Positions 39,501 through 51,730 of a stretch of 64,000 nt of DNA are shown in pieces. How positions within the stretch are numbered: position 1 is the first letter of the stretch; every line of letters begins with the position of its first letter. Position numbers and translations under genes: made by a program. Source of the DNA: Owenia fusiformis (taxonomy: Eukaryota > Annelida > Polychaeta > Sabellida > Oweniidae); contig CAIIXF020000012.1 of NCBI GenBank assembly GCA_903813345.2, forward strand, positions 8,702,432 to 8,766,431, written 5' to 3'. A model generated the notes under the pieces. The model ran no database searches. It was not told the origin of the DNA and was given only the letters and a program-made list of their open reading frames with translations.

Positions 39501-42500
39501 GTGACCTTCCCTTGGGGAGAAATTAAAAATATTAAGTTTAAGGATAAAAAAGTGAGTCTCTTTAATACGTTTCTGAATGATACTATACACATACAAGTCC
39601 ATGTGATCTTATATCTGGTAAATCTAATGATACAATAGAATTCACAAATTTCTACTTTGTAAATTAAGTTATAAAAATTAAAAAGTAAAGAACCATGAAT
39701 GTTGAATATGCAATGCAATACATGTTACAGGGCCAAGTCAGATATCAGGGTCATCTTTTTCGTCACCATACTGTACATTGTGTCAACTGTGTCCCCTATT
39801 TTGAGATCCACTTGTTAGCAATCATGGCAAGTGGACCAGTTACTCTAATACACCCTTTCCAAGGCCCGTAGTGAGCTTTTGTCAAGGGGGGTTTACATTT
39901 GACAATTTTGGCCCAAAACTTCATGATTTAGCTACGGGCCTTTTTTCCCATTCCAGTAATTTTTGGGCCATCATTCCGACAGCCTATAATAGTATTGTTG
40001 TTTCCCTGTCATATTCTGTATATGTATATTTCATATTTCCAGTTTACCATTAAGCCAGTTGACAAGAAGGCACCTGACTTTGTCTTCTTCTCTGACAAGC
40101 ATCAAGCAAATAAACTGGTAAGCAATATAAAAAGAGTAGTCTAAATGTCTCAAACTTCAATTCTCACTTTCTCCATCTCATCTATCACATGAATGGAGTC
40201 TTCTGGGCATTCATGTACGTTAGTAGGTTTGGTATAATGTCTGGGTGGGGGATACAGGGGACTTGATGTAACACTATTGAGTTTAGTAAAATTGAACATT
40301 TATGAATTCGCTTCAGCAATTTTCATGCATTTTAGATTTCTCAGTATTTTGCATGACAAAATAAGACTGAATAAATTTCATTTGAATTAGCTTTGAGTTA
40401 TTAAAAAGAAAAAATCAAGATTGGGTTCAACACAATTTATAGCATGATTTGGTCTTTATTTCAGATATTAGAATTGTGTGTCGGTAACCATGAATTATAT
40501 ATGAGGAGGCGGAAACCAGACTCAATGGAAATACAGCAAATGAAAGCTCAGGCAAAAGATGAGAAGCTGCGAAAACAGGTATGACATCATCCTGTGTCAC
40601 TGTCAATTTTAAGTCATATTTTCACGAAAATTGAAGTGTCTGTCATTAATTTAAAGCATTGAAATGGCAATGCATTTTGTTAACTTTTGCTCTTCTTTTT
40701 GCGGGGAATTTGAAACTACTTTTGCGAAAGCGGGTATGATTATTCTTTGTGGCACAGTCAACTTTTCAAGTCATATTTTCAAGAAATTGAAGAAGTGTCT
40801 GTTGTTAAATGATTGAAAATGACTTAATGGCAATTTGATTTATGTCATTTTATGTCGATATGCTCTGCATTCTGGCAATAATTTAAATCTAAGTTTTTCA
40901 ATAAGCTGCTAAAGTATTTAAATGTGACTCGTTAGATCTGTAAACAGCTTGATATATTTTTTCAGCAAGAGAGAGCAAAGCTAGCAAGGGAGAAACAGTT
41001 AAGGGAGGATGCTCTCAATGAGAAGGAAGACATGGAAAGAAAGATCAATCACTTACAGGAGGAGGTCAGGCTTGCACAAGAGGCACTGGTGAGTGGAGGG
41101 GAAACATGCCCAAAAATTGAAAACCAGGGGAATTACCGAAATATAAAATAGGGGGAGGGGGGATTTCGCAATATATCTGAATTGTATTCAAATGCAGGAA
41201 ATAAGACATTTCAAATAACTTATTTCCCAATCAAATCATGTTTTAAAATACAAAATCTGTCTTTAGGCGTAGAATTTAGGTTATACCCTTTATTGTTTAG
41301 AAATGCAGGAAAATTAGACACTTCAAATTGCAGGTCATGTTTTAAAATACAAAATCAGCAAAAAGGAGTAGAAAATGCTTGAAATAAATATATAAAGGGG
41401 TTAATGTGATATAGAACACTAACTTCAATTAAATCATGCCGAGAGCTGGAGACCCAGCTTTTCCCAAGGGGGTTCACTTTTCAAAAAATTCCAGGGGGCT
41501 CACACTTGACAACTTTGGCCCAGAATCACTTGAAAAGTGCTCAAAATGAACTGGAGGACCTGGAGACACTGTTATGTAGAGGGTCATGTTTAGAAATACC
41601 AAGTCTGAGAAAAGGAGCAAAACTCTCAGGACTTCAAAAATATTAATTATTGAATAACTTTACAGATGCGATCTGAGGAAACTGCTGAAATCTTAGACGA
41701 GAAAAGTCGCCTTGCTGAAGAGGAAACAAAACTAGTCATGCAGAAGGCCGCAGAAAAGGAATCTGAGTTGCAGAGGATAAAGCTTGCAGCCATGAAGGTA
41801 CGGATGTCTCTCATTTTAAAAGATGCTCTAAGGTTTTAACTGCGGTTATTGCCTCTTACCTTAATACCTGTTTTATAAACTGCACCCATAATTAGAAATA
41901 AAAGTACTTTAGAATATGGCCCTTTCAAACACTGTGACTTCTTATAAAAAGTCTTTTTTCTTGACTAAAAGGCCTATCTTCTTCTCGCAATGATTGTTTT
42001 ACAATCATGTCATGTTTTTCGACATATTGTACATTTTGACATATTTCTCATAGAACTCAATTGTAATCTTGGAATTTTCAAACTAGACATTTTGAATTCT
42101 AATATGGTAAAACGTTACACATAAGTTTGTACATTCTGACGTTTTTAGCAGGAAGTAATAAATCCATGTCTGAGCATCTTGTTAACACATTCATTACTGC
42201 GTTTTCATGTTGAATTCATGTCTTCTAAAAGTATAAAATCTTTTATTTTACCAGATTCAGTAATAATTTTGGTAAACTTTGTGTTTTGAAATTATTATGT
42301 CAACACCACAAGAAGTGACATATTGTTATAGTCTCCAACTTTTTGTGAACGGTGTTTGGCATTTGGCAGTTGTTGATCAGCAGTCAGCGTTTGGCATCTG
42401 CATCTGTAGGTGGTAAGTTGTGACATTTTGCATTTTAATGCCTTGTTTTTTTTTCTTTCAGCAAGAAGAAGAAAAATTAATGATGGAACAGCGAGCCCGA

Positions 42501-42650
42501 GAGGCAGAAATGAATGCTCAGAAAATTGTTGAGGACTATGAAAGACGTACCTATGAATATGAGAAACTAAAAGATGAACTTTTAAAAGCAAAACTTGCTG
42601 AACAGCAAGCTAAAGAAAATCTTGTAGAATTGACTCACAGCCCTTACAGT
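33497..42650 (+). CDS. NF2: Merlin (neurofibromin 2) FERM protein, exons 1-11, 3'-partial
   Basis: Eleven exons join without frame breaks into 474 codons. Residues about 14-300 form the FERM domain ([98 protein letters not shown]). The blue-box motif YQMTPDM at residues 170-176 is found in merlins and differs from the ERM proteins ezrin, radixin and moesin, so merlin is preferred. From about residue 312 a charged helical coiled coil follows. Merlin links membrane receptors to the cortical cytoskeleton and acts upstream of Hippo signalling. The chosen ATG has A at -3; an out-of-frame ATG lies 10 bp upstream. The last roughly 120 residues (C-terminal tail) are not found before 64,000. The intron between exons 5 and 6 is 2.8 kb. 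Confidence 0.92.
33895..34547. mobile_element. hAT-like non-autonomous element in merlin intron 1
   Basis: The ends CAGTAGTGG and CCACTACTG, extended by GGACTCG/CGAGTC-type arms, enclose about 650 bp without a transposase. Flanking TACTGTA/TACAGTA makes the junction itself palindromic, so a target duplication cannot be called. Confidence 0.6.
34692..34820 (+). CDS. NF2: Merlin exon 2
   Basis: Acceptor ATATTCCAG, donor GTACAT, phase 0-0, 43 codons: [20 protein letters not shown] through [13 protein letters not shown]1 lobe. Confidence 0.92.
35069..35237. mobile_element. pogo/Tc1-like MITE in merlin intron 2
   Basis: The ends CAGTGAAACCTG and CAGGATTTACTG, with AAGTGGAACACC arms, are flanked by TA on both sides. 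A second degraded relative (AGTAAAAGTTGTCTAAATGG) lies at about 42,668. Confidence 0.75.
35398..35604 (+). CDS. NF2: Merlin exon 3 (two vertebrate exons fused)
   Basis: Acceptor CTATTAG, donor GTAGCA, phase 0-0, 69 codons: [20 protein letters not shown] through [12 protein letters not shown]. It corresponds to two adjacent vertebrate exons without the intervening intron. F1/F2 lobes. Confidence 0.92.
35864..36012 (+). CDS. NF2: Merlin exon 4 with blue-box motif
   Basis: Acceptor TTTCCAG, donor GTTTGT, ends in phase 2. It carries [20 protein letters not shown] and [10 protein letters not shown]2 lobe; YQMTPDM is the merlin-type blue box. Confidence 0.92.
36509..36584 (+). CDS. NF2: Merlin exon 5
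   Basis: Acceptor TGTTTCAG; the split codon gives Arg, then [20 protein letters not shown] and YFPIQ, donor GTTAGT. At 76 nt it has the same size as the vertebrate exon. Confidence 0.92.
37687..37740. repeat. Perfect 12-bp stem hairpin in merlin intron 5
   Basis: CAGGGTTCTCAC and GTGAGAACCCTG flank a 30-base loop. Possibly the tip of an old MITE. Confidence 0.55.
38713..38814. mobile_element. Mariner-like MITE (102 bp) in merlin intron 5
   Basis: CGAGGGGTGATTCAAAAGTA and its near-complement at the right end form a long hairpin flanked by TA on both sides. The terminal sequence resembles mariner-family ends. Confidence 0.8.
39417..39551 (+). CDS. NF2: Merlin exon 6
   Basis: Acceptor TTTTTTCCAG, donor GTGAGT, phase 0-0, 45 codons: [20 protein letters not shown] through KFKDKK. 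F3 lobe. Confidence 0.92.
40043..40117 (+). CDS. NF2: Merlin exon 7
   Basis: Acceptor ATTTCCAG, donor GTAAGC, 25 codons: [16 protein letters not shown] then [10 protein letters not shown]3 lobe. Confidence 0.92.
40465..40578 (+). CDS. NF2: Merlin exon 8
   Basis: Acceptor TTTCAG, donor GTATGA, 38 codons: [20 protein letters not shown] through KDEKLRKQ. End of FERM and start of the alpha-helical region. Confidence 0.92.
40966..41088 (+). CDS. NF2: Merlin exon 9 (helical region)
   Basis: Acceptor TTTTTTCAG, donor GTGAGT, 41 codons rich in Glu, Lys and Arg ([20 protein letters not shown]), matching the merlin coiled coil. Confidence 0.88.
41437..41600. repeat. Dispersed GTAGCCAG/CTGGCTAC-family copy in merlin intron 9
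   Basis: Carries CCCAAGGGGG, TTCACTTTTCAAAAAATTC and TTTGGCCCAGAATCACTTGA, shared with the fuller copy at 49,191-49,384 and fragments near 39,865, 46,045 and 54,740. Confidence 0.5.
41666..41797 (+). CDS. NF2: Merlin exon 10 (helical region)
   Basis: Acceptor TTTACAG, donor GTACGG, 44 codons: [20 protein letters not shown] through LAAMK, matching the merlin MRSEETA segment. Confidence 0.9.
42298..42450 (+). repeat. Dispersed GGCGTTCGGC...GTGACATTTTG repeat, copy B
   Basis: Carries GTCAACACCACAAGAAGTGA, TAGTCTCCAAC, GGTGTTTGGC and GTTGTGACATTTTGC, ending in AATGCCTTG about 15 bp before the acceptor of merlin exon 11. Confidence 0.7.
42462..42650 (+). CDS. NF2: Merlin exon 11 (helical region)
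   Basis: Acceptor TTTTTCTTTCAG, donor GTAAGT, 63 codons: [20 protein letters not shown] through [12 protein letters not shown]. The acceptor tract directly follows copy B of the dispersed repeat. Last merlin exon I can identify. Confidence 0.88.
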
Positions 42651-42732
42651 GTAAGTATTTTACATAGCATACAGTAAAAGTTGTCTAAATGGAATATATT
42701 TGGTACCTCTAAAAAGTGTTCAACTTGAGAGC

Positions 42733-43335
42733 ACAGGGGCTTGTCTCGAGGCGTCGGGCAAGCCCTCCGATGAGTCTACTGCTTATTAATAGTAAAAAGG
42801 GTGGTCGGTTTTGATGCTACCTGAAATTTGTAGAAAATGATTGTTTATAAGTTGTTAGATATATCAAGTAAAAATATATGGAATCCTTTCAATAATCGAC
42901 ATGCTGATTCAAACAACACTACAGAGTAAACTTACCTAAAATGGTAGCAATCCATCAACTAGTTGCTGAGATGTGTGAAGAACATGTAAGGAAGTGATTA
43001 AATTTAATTGAAAATGCAAAACACGACAATTTTCACCCTCAAATTGTTAGCTCCAGAGTCGATTTCTTCCCAACCCTTATGAAAAGTCCCAGGGGCATTT
43101 GGGGGCAGTCACCAGTAAACGCCCATGTCAATTTAGTAGAGAACAAAAGATTACCGGGGTCATTTGCCCCCGTCAGATGTGACAGGGGTTGGCCGGGGCC
43201 CCGGTTTGGGGGACATGTTAAACTCTCATTGACTTTTAGATTGCCGGGGTTGGTTGCCCCCGCTCCCCCGGCACACCCAGAATTTCTTCCAAAGTTGATG
43301 CCCCCGGCTTCCCCTCGGCAAGCCCTTGTCACTGA
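42733..43335. repeat. GC-rich inverted-repeat element after merlin exon 11
   Basis: GGGGCTTGTCTCGAGGC near the left end pairs imperfectly with CCTCGGCAAGCCC near the right end. The interior holds GGGGTCATTTGCCCCCG-type blocks. The open frames across it on both strands are explained by the repeat. Confidence 0.45.
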
Positions 43336-45255
43336 ATAATTCTTTTGCTTGTGTATAGAGGGCAATGCTAGTTAAGGTTTGGAAATACAGTTACAATTAT
43401 TCTATTCCTATTATGAGAATTGTGACGTCTTGTTAACAGTTTTCTTAGAAAGAAGATATCTGCCCATAATTTTATTATCAATATCTCACCACAGCTATGA
43501 CATATTGTGGTCATATCCCAAATAATCGTAATGTTTTAAATTCATAAATCACTGCTCATCAGATCATCAAGCTTCCATCTGTAATTTGATTTTTGATTTC
43601 ACACATTGCTATATACACTGTACAGGATGTTTCATACTGACTGTCCTATCTACAGTCAATCCTAAATCACATGACCCCTTAGTCTGTATATCACCGTAAA
43701 GCTCCTTCAGTTCTTGTCTTATGAACTAAATATTGGCATAATTGATTTTTGGGAACATAGTCTTTGAACTTATGTTTGGTAGTAATCATCACCCTAATTT
43801 GCTAGATTAATGGCCTACATTCACGAAGGGTTGAAAGAAAGGAGCAGATAGTTATATAATCCATTGTATCATTAAGAGCTTTAAAATAATGAATTTTTCT
43901 TTTAAATTTTAAGATTTATCCTCAGGATCCATCAAGTGCTACAATTGGTACATTCCTGGAGATAATGCTGTTCTGAACCTTGGTTATCATTGCTTTTAAC
44001 AGAACACACAGCTACAGAAAATATGACTATTTGATTATATGCCAAAGATCAAATAGAGACCTTTTGTAGTGATATTTAGCAAGTGGTAAACGCTACTGAG
44101 CTTAATCAAAGTTGTTTCAATAAGTCAAGAATTGAACATGCTTTCATATGATATATAACGCATGGATGTTTGTCATCTAGAAATGGCGATAGATGGGGGG
44201 ACATTCATTATGAAACACCCAGTATATTATATATATCTCTGTGAAGGATAAAACAAAAAACAAAATCTATAATCAGCAAATCTACAGGACTTAGAATTAC
44301 ATATGTATAGTTTTTATATCAAACATTGGCTTTCAATAGAGATGGTGTCAATTTTTTCCTTTTCAATATTTCGACAAAAAACTAATCTTTTCATTAATTA
44401 AGCAACCTCTTTAACATGAGTTCTAGGACTTTACTCTTGGGTATAGATACGACCTTGTAATAAACTTATTAAAATTGTTGGGGTATAGGACTCTGACATA
44501 TAAATCTTTATCCTATTCATGTTCAAACCTATTTGGAATTGTTGTTACTAAAGGTTTCTTCATATTTCTCCCTTTCCTAAATATCATGAACATATGTTGG
44601 CCATAAATTGTGACACCTTTTCCATGTTGCTAGAAAATGACAAAGCAACAGTCAACAATAAAACATATGCTGAAACATAATTGTAAGGTAAATGTCAAGA
44701 TTAAATTCTAAGTCATATAATCATTGAATTATATTATCAATAATTATTATCATAACATATACCAACTAAGATTTCTCCTACCCCAAGATTTTATGGAAAC
44801 ATCTTCAAATTATATGAACTTGTCAGTTCCCTGTTCATGAAATTCTGCTCTTTTAGCATTAAGTTTGAGACATCTTATATGTACCTTTACATGAGACATT
44901 ACATTTAGTTTGCAAATAAACTTTTTGAAATTAGTTATTCTAGAACAATGAATAAGAGTATGTATGAATAAATGATAAATTGTCAAGCTAAAATTGTCAC
45001 CTAAAATATGTTTCTTTGCTGATAATTTTGACGAAGATGGAAAATGTATCTCAATATTGTAATTATTATTATATCTGTTAACCTACTTAGGTGCTTTGTG
45101 TAAAATATTTTCGTAAGGCTCTTGTACCTTTGATAGAAAGGTACATGTAGGTTTAATGTAAAGAAGTCCAGTTTGGTTATTTATGGTTCAATATCTCCAT
45201 TTATAAACTTTTATTGAATTTGCTTTAAAGTTGTAACTTTCATACATGATATTAA

Positions 45256-45390
45256 ACCTGGTTGAGGCAATTATCCCCCGGTTCAGCTAATTATCCCCCG
45301 GTTCAGCCAATTATCCCCCGGTTCAGCTAATTATCCCCCGGCTTAACTAATTATCCGACGGCAAAGCCAATTATCTCACGACACAGTTAA
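45256..45390 (+). repeat. Minisatellite array 1, 20-bp AATTATCCCCCGG unit
   Basis: About six or seven copies of CAATTATCCCCCGGTTCAGC, decaying to the right, followed by unique flank similar to that after arrays 2 and 3. Confidence 0.85.
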
Positions 45391-47171
45391 CCCACACCCC
45401 ATACACCAAAAAAGGACATTGGGACAATCTGTAATGCATGGCATTGTAAATTTTTTACAAAAAGCGCAAATTTTATTAAAATCCGACTTGAACTAGTTTT
45501 CTGAATTATTTGTTCAAATGGTGCATCATAATGTATGTCACTTGTAACCATGGGCTTGATATTGAAACATAGTTTTGTCTCATTTTTGTGTCTAGTATTA
45601 TAATATATTGTAAAATAAGCTAAAATTAGACTACTATACACTAAATAAAAATAATACAAATCAACTGTTGTAAAATACTATATTCAATTGTTGAAAAATA
45701 TTGCATGACAAAAATGTAAATATATCAGTGTGGTGTATGTTTAATTTTGGCTTAGTAGGTTTAAATGAAGGCAAAGTTCTCAGTGCAACTTGCGTGAACA
45801 AATTATTCCTAAATGTTCAACATTTTTAATATAATATCTTTCCATTGAGGTATTTTTGACATCGTTTTTTATGAGTCTTGAAGAAATATAATCATCAACA
45901 ATCTGTTGAGTTGGCCAATTGAAGAGTAAATCACATTTTCAGAATATTAATGAATCAATATCAAATGGTCAGTTAGTATGTACATGTAGTTAGTTAGTAA
46001 GTACATGTACCCTGGACAAAATATAGCATATCTTTGCTGGCACTGGCCTATGCCTGTAGCTATCAGGGGTTCAAGGGGTTCGTGCGAACCCCCGGTCAAG
46101 TAATGATGCATGAATCCCTTATAATTTTCAGTTATTTTGACAGGCTACATTTGAATCTCTAAACTGGAGTCATAGGTCCTGGTTATGCCAGTCCAGTATA
46201 TCATATGCAATACCTTGATTGATTAAGATGATATATTATCAATATGAGATAAAGGTATAATATAGAAACCAAAAACATAAAATGAATGGTCACAACATAC
46301 ATATGTATACTATTTTTCCATGAATCTACACAAACTACAATAATCATTAATCAAAACAACTCTTAAATAAACTGCCACTCTGATTGCATCCTGTCTATAG
46401 ACTTACATGTAGATACCTTGTTGATTGCATAATAAGGATTATAAAAAATTTTCATATCAATGGAATTATAATTTCTGAAATCTGATCTAAATGATATTTA
46501 AATAAAGTTGAAGCTAGATATTTCCTAAATATTGGCAAAGTACTCCTACAAGTACAAATTAACTGCAGTCCATATTTGATTGCCTAAGTACCGAGAGTTT
46601 ACATAATGTACACGTACATATGATTTCATGACATCATCCTTTTCTTGGAGATATAGTAAAAATGTGTTCAAAAATCTAATGTTTCGAAGCCCACAACTTT
46701 ATTATAATACGTATCAGCTTAATGGTATTTTGTATCATGGCTGAATCAAGCAATCTGTGCTAGCGCTAAAATTAGAGATTGAATGATTGAATGACTTCAT
46801 TAAAAATATTCTGGTTCAAAGAATTAGTGCTTTATGCATTTGAAATTGTCATCTAAAATACTTGAAAATATGCCAAGTTTCTGAATATTAATTATTTCGA
46901 TAAAAGATGAAAGATTTATCTCAATATTGTTAATCAATAGTTGGCTATAACCTTATGTGCTATGTACAAAATATTTTCATAATGCTTCTGTACCTTTTGT
47001 GGAAGGATTGATTATTATGAGTGCAGAAGTATGGAATTTTATTTTTATGGTACAGTATTTCCAAAATCTGTTACAAACTGGTTATAATCAGGGCAATTAA
47101 TCTTTGACACAATTTTAGGGTTTTGAGCATTGACTTAAGCCATGTATTCCAAGGTATGAAATATTCATTCC

Positions 47172-47284
47172 TTGGATATATATACCCTTGCTTCTAGACC
47201 CTGGACCCCCTCCCTATCTACTTTACTGGAGAAGTAGATAAGGGGTGGGGGATCCACAGTCTTGAAGCAAGACTAGGATATCCA
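47172..47284. repeat. Hairpin element
   Basis: CTTGGATAT...CTTGCTTCTAGA and CTTGAAGCAAG...GATATCCAAG form long arms around TATCTACTT/AAGTAGATA. Foldback MITE. Confidence 0.6.
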
Positions 47285-47504
47285 AGATGTTTACAAAATT
47301 TGAACCTGGGGGATTCATGACTATATATACATATGAACATAACAACCTTTGTGTGCATTACCTATCAAAATAAATTTTCATTGTGTAAGCTACCAAACCA
47401 ATTGAAAAAGAAGAATAAAAAAAAATTTTGTTTTCTAGACTTTCAATCTGCAAGTAATGCAATCAACAAAATTCAGAATCTTTGAAATAACATTAAACCT
47501 CGGT

Positions 47505-47635
47505 TTAGGTAATTATCCCCCGGTACAGCCAATTATCCCACGGCACAGCTAATTATTCCATGGCACAGCCAATTATCCCATGGTACAGCCAATTATTCCC
47601 CGGCAAGGCTAATCATAGCCCGGAGAAGCTAAATA
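47505..47635 (+). repeat. Minisatellite array 2
   Basis: About six copies of the CAATTATCCC(C/A)CGGCACAGC unit. The following flank (about 47,645-47,740) resembles the flanks of arrays 1 and 3, so the array is part of a longer dispersed element. Confidence 0.8.
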
Positions 47636-47954
47636 GTCACCCAAAAATGGACATTTGACTATCTGTAATAAAATCTTGACTTTTTCTTCAGTTTAGTGTA
47701 AATTTCATTGAAATCTGAATTCTAGTTTTCGAGTTACTAATTCACATCTGAGGTCGGGGCAGTAATAACATTTTTTGAAATCCCATCTCTCTTATGTTGT
47801 ATCCATCATCCCTCTATATTTTTCAGATGTCTGGAGTATGTGGAAATGTTGTTCATTTTATAATTACATAAATCATATTTTGTATTGGTGCATCTCCATA
47901 ATTTTTGAACCCAAATTTTCAAAATGACTTCAGTATGCTTAAACTTCCTGTTCA

Positions 47955-48510
47955 AGAACACCTATTCTTACCAATTAGAACTGAAAATACATATACTCAG
48001 TAACATGATTTTATTGATTGAGACTCATTTATAAACCAATGTTTTTCTGAGATAATGAGGATTTAGTGATATCCTCATGATGATCGCATAGAGAGATATC
48101 ATAGAGGATATCATATTTATCCTATGGTCACTATTTTTGTATGGACTTAATTTGACCTAAATTGTTTTTGGCTCACACAGTGAGCCTATGGGATCGACCA
48201 GGCACCAATTTCAAAACTAATGGAACAATTGTATCCGACGGATACTATTTTAAAGACATTATATGAGTTGGATATGTTTAAGTGGCACAAATCAAAATTA
48301 TCTTGGGTTGTTATCCCTATATATATTTAGTATCCGTGGGATAAATTATGATATCCCCATGTCAAGTCAATTAAGTCAATACACCCTTGCTGAATTCCTC
48401 ATTTTCTCAGAAAAATATTGGTTGATTAAGCCTCAACCACTAGAAATATGTAACTGTTCATAACTAAAATCAATCTTAATTGGTAAGAATAGGGGTTCCT
48501 AAACAAAACT
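47955..48510. repeat. Inverted-repeat element about 0.55 kb
   Basis: ACCTATTCTTACCAATT near the left end is mirrored by AATTGGTAAGAATAGGGGTT near 48,478-48,497. The interior holds an unassigned 66-codon frame. Probably a MITE. Confidence 0.5.
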
Positions 48511-49190
48511 TTTCACTTGGTTTTCAACTTTTGGTTAGCTTTATATGGTATATAGAGATTTAGAGGATTTTGTGTTTTTCAACATGAAACAATGGTGAAC
48601 ATAACAGAGTGGTATAAAATTCAATCAGAAAAGTTGCTTGTGATACATTAGTAATCTGATTATTTATGAGAGTTTATATGGTATTGCTGGTATTGATGGG
48701 GGTGGGGGGGGGGTGCAGATCATTGCACAGAATACACTGATATACTAGTAATTTTCTCATTATAAGAATCTTAAACGAAGGTATAAAGTACAATGATTGC
48801 ATTATCATAATGCTACATGATAACATCATCATTAATAAATCAAAAAGTTTTATCATGTTATCAAATGGTATTATTTTTCTGTTAATCCAATTATTGGACA
48901 CTAGATTTTAAAAAGTAGATTTATGATTCCGATTTCCAAAATAAGGGAAATAGAGGGATAGAGAGGAAGATTTTGGATTATTAAGCTAGGATTATCTTAT
49001 TTATCAGGTCACAAACTTCACAATTTTTAATTTATTCAGAGAACCTTGTCAGATTTTCAGACAAGTGTAGCACAGCCACTAATTGCTTAAACCCCCCCCC
49101 CCCCATCCCCAATGTGAGCAGTTTCCTATTGGTAAGAGTAATATCGTTTTGATAGAAGTTAGAACTTTGTCAGTTCTTGAGGCAGGGACG

Positions 49191-49384
49191 TAGCCAGAAT
49201 TTTCCAAGGGAGGGTTCACTTTTCCAAAAAATTCTAAGGGGGGTTCACTTTGGCAAATTTGGCCAAAAATCACTCAAAAAATAGTCAGAATGGTGAAAAA
49301 CAGCATGATTTTGAAAGAAATTTTGGCCAGGGGGGGGGGGGGTGTTCGCCGGAACCCCCCGAACCCCCCCTGGCTACAGGCCTG
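49191..49384. mobile_element. Dispersed repeat with GTAGCCAG/CTGGCTAC ends
   Basis: The ends GGCAGGGACGTAGCCAG and CTGGCTACAGGCCTG are imperfect inverted repeats. The interior is G-rich at the right. Related fragments occur at about 39,865, 41,437, 46,045, 50,150 and 54,740. Confidence 0.55.
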
Positions 49385-50319
49385 TGAGGCATGTATTGCA
49401 CCAAAAACTAAGCAGCCACTTATTCATTTAAATCACCCCCTTCAAATTCATAGTCAATTAATCCTAGCCAAAACAAACATTCATTACCGGATTAAGACGT
49501 CTGATGACACTTGCATTGATTTCATTGTGATAGGGAGATTACAATGTGTCTGTATTGAACTTATGAATCAGAAATCAAAGGATATTTTTTTTTATTTACA
49601 CTCTACTTTACCTCTAAAGTGATATGGCCTTTTAATATGCTTTTTCAACTTTCTAAGAAAATCTGTTTCCAGATCCACATTAGAGTACACCCCATGTTCC
49701 AAGTTTTGCTGCTTGGAATCTTGGTCAAATTTGTCCCCCTCCCTAACAAAACTAAATTCTACATCATTTAAACAAATATCCGAAACCTCTCATTTTCCTT
49801 TATTTTGAAAAATAGTGAATATGAACCTGCTATAAAATCTATAAAGTCTAGAATGGATAAATCTAACCTTTTTGTTAACATGTCACTAAAAGTAAATTGG
49901 TTTAATTTATTGATAAGGATGTTATTATTTCTTGTACATGTATACAGATTATCCTTCTTGAAGACTCTTATTAGATCCATGAGAAAATGATCTGTCTGTC
50001 ATAGGCGAAGAAGAAAAGAGCCTTAAAATGCTCTTTATTTGAAGCTTCTATCTCAACTTTGAAGGAAGTTGCATCAATTTTTGTTAAATTCAAAATAAAC
50101 CTTATTTTTTTGGCTTGTTTATGCCATGCCTAGATATGCCTATCTTCATACCATAAACCCCCCTTGGCAAAAGCTGGCTATGAGCCTGATGAGATACTTG
50201 CTAGGAAGAATTTGTTAAGTTGGTTCAGGGATCCTGGGTGAATCAATGGGTGTGGTAGTAAAAGTTAGATGTCAAATCTTTTTCTGAAATCAGCAAATTA
50301 CAAAATCTTGTAATAACAA

Positions 50320-51640
50320 TTAACCCCAGTAAGGTAATTATCTCTTGGTTCAGCCAATTATCCCCTGGCATAGCCAATTATCCCATGGCACAGCCAATTA
50401 TCCCACGGCACAGCCAATTACCCCACGGCACAGTTAATTATGCCAAAAAATCTAAAAATCTTCAGGCACCCATAGAAAGACATCGGATATTATGTAATAT
50501 AAGGCATCTTAAATTTTTCTACATTTTAATGTAAATTTTATCAAAATCCGACCTCTAATTCCTGAGTTACAAAAAGCAGCATTGTATACATTTCATTTTT
50601 GAAACCATGGGCTTGATATATAAAATAAAAATGTATTTGCAATTCATCAAATGAAATATTAACATTGAGTTTTTAGTCATTTCTTACATGAAATCTTATC
50701 TTTTTCTGAGACTTACACGTACGTTAGTCTCAGGATGGGTGCGTAATTTTTTTTGCTTTCTTGGCGAAACTATTATCAATTACAATAGCATCCCACCAAT
50801 GTGAAATATGAATGTGGAACCAATAATCAGTTTATAAAAGCAAGTTTTCATTCATTCCTAGTCTGAATTTTATAATTGGTTATGCAAACATCCTGATTTT
50901 TGGAAGTTTGATATTTATCCATTGAATAAACAACCTGATCAAGAGATTTTTTATTTACTAGTGTTTATGGATATTCTCATGTGGGTAAATGGGAAACCTG
51001 CATTGCTTCTCTTTTTAACGAATTTTGTTTATGTTTCTACTTCCCAAAATCAGTTTTTATATTTAATATATGTACAATATGTACATAACATATATAGAGA
51101 AGTTACTGCCTGTTTTCAAAGCATTAATATCTTTTCAAAAAAGAAAGGATGGTGCAATTTCAAATCATTAAGAAAATTTTGTGTATGTGTTTCACAATCA
51201 GACTCATGGTTCAAGGGACAATAACGTTTTATTACCAATGTTTCAATTTGATAATTTTCAATTTTCAAGCTGACCGTTTTAAGAATCTAGAGTCATTAAA
51301 GGATAATATAATTTTAGATAAGGAGTATGATGAAATGAATCATTTATAATTATACATTGGACAAACTGACTCTATGTCTGTTACGAATAATAATTTTGAT
51401 AATGATGATCTTAAGTCTTGAAAGATTTGGTCAATTTTGATCAAATTTTTTATGTATTGAAATGTGTATTTGAACCTTATAAAAAAATTTTTTTTAAATA
51501 AAATGATACATGTATTTTGAAATTTACCTTTTTAAAAATCAATTAGTTCTGCCGGGAGATAATTAGGTAAACCGGGGGATAATTAGGTAAACCGGGGGAT
51601 AATTAGGTGAACCGGGAGTTAATTAACTGAATTGGGGCTG
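50320..51640. mobile_element. Element bounded by inverted minisatellite arrays
   Basis: Array 3 (about 50,327-50,440, + orientation, CAATTATCCC(A)CGGCACAGC units) and array 4 (about 51,545-51,630, reverse orientation, ACCGGGGGATAATTAGGTAA units) form tandem-repeat inverted ends. The roughly 1.1 kb interior has a 100-codon frame (50,922-51,224) with no recognised domain. Confidence 0.55.
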
Positions 51641-51730
51641 ACAACAAGACCAGTTGTTGATTGCACTATTATAATTAATATATAAAGTACTCTTCAATAT
51701 TGTGTCTATACTATTCTCCAAGTCAATGAA

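Noticed and set aside
43039-43365. GC-rich open frames on both strands
   Set aside because: They come from the GGGGTCATTTGCCCCCG-type inverted repeat, which reads open in several frames.
45256-45390. CRISPR-like regular array
   Set aside because: Direct 20-bp repeats with no unique spacers, in an animal genome. It is a minisatellite.
50922-51349. Candidate merlin C-terminal exons or a small gene
   Set aside because: Charged ends such as FKNLESLKDN look suggestive, but no merlin C-terminal motif is present, and the frames lie inside the minisatellite-ended element.
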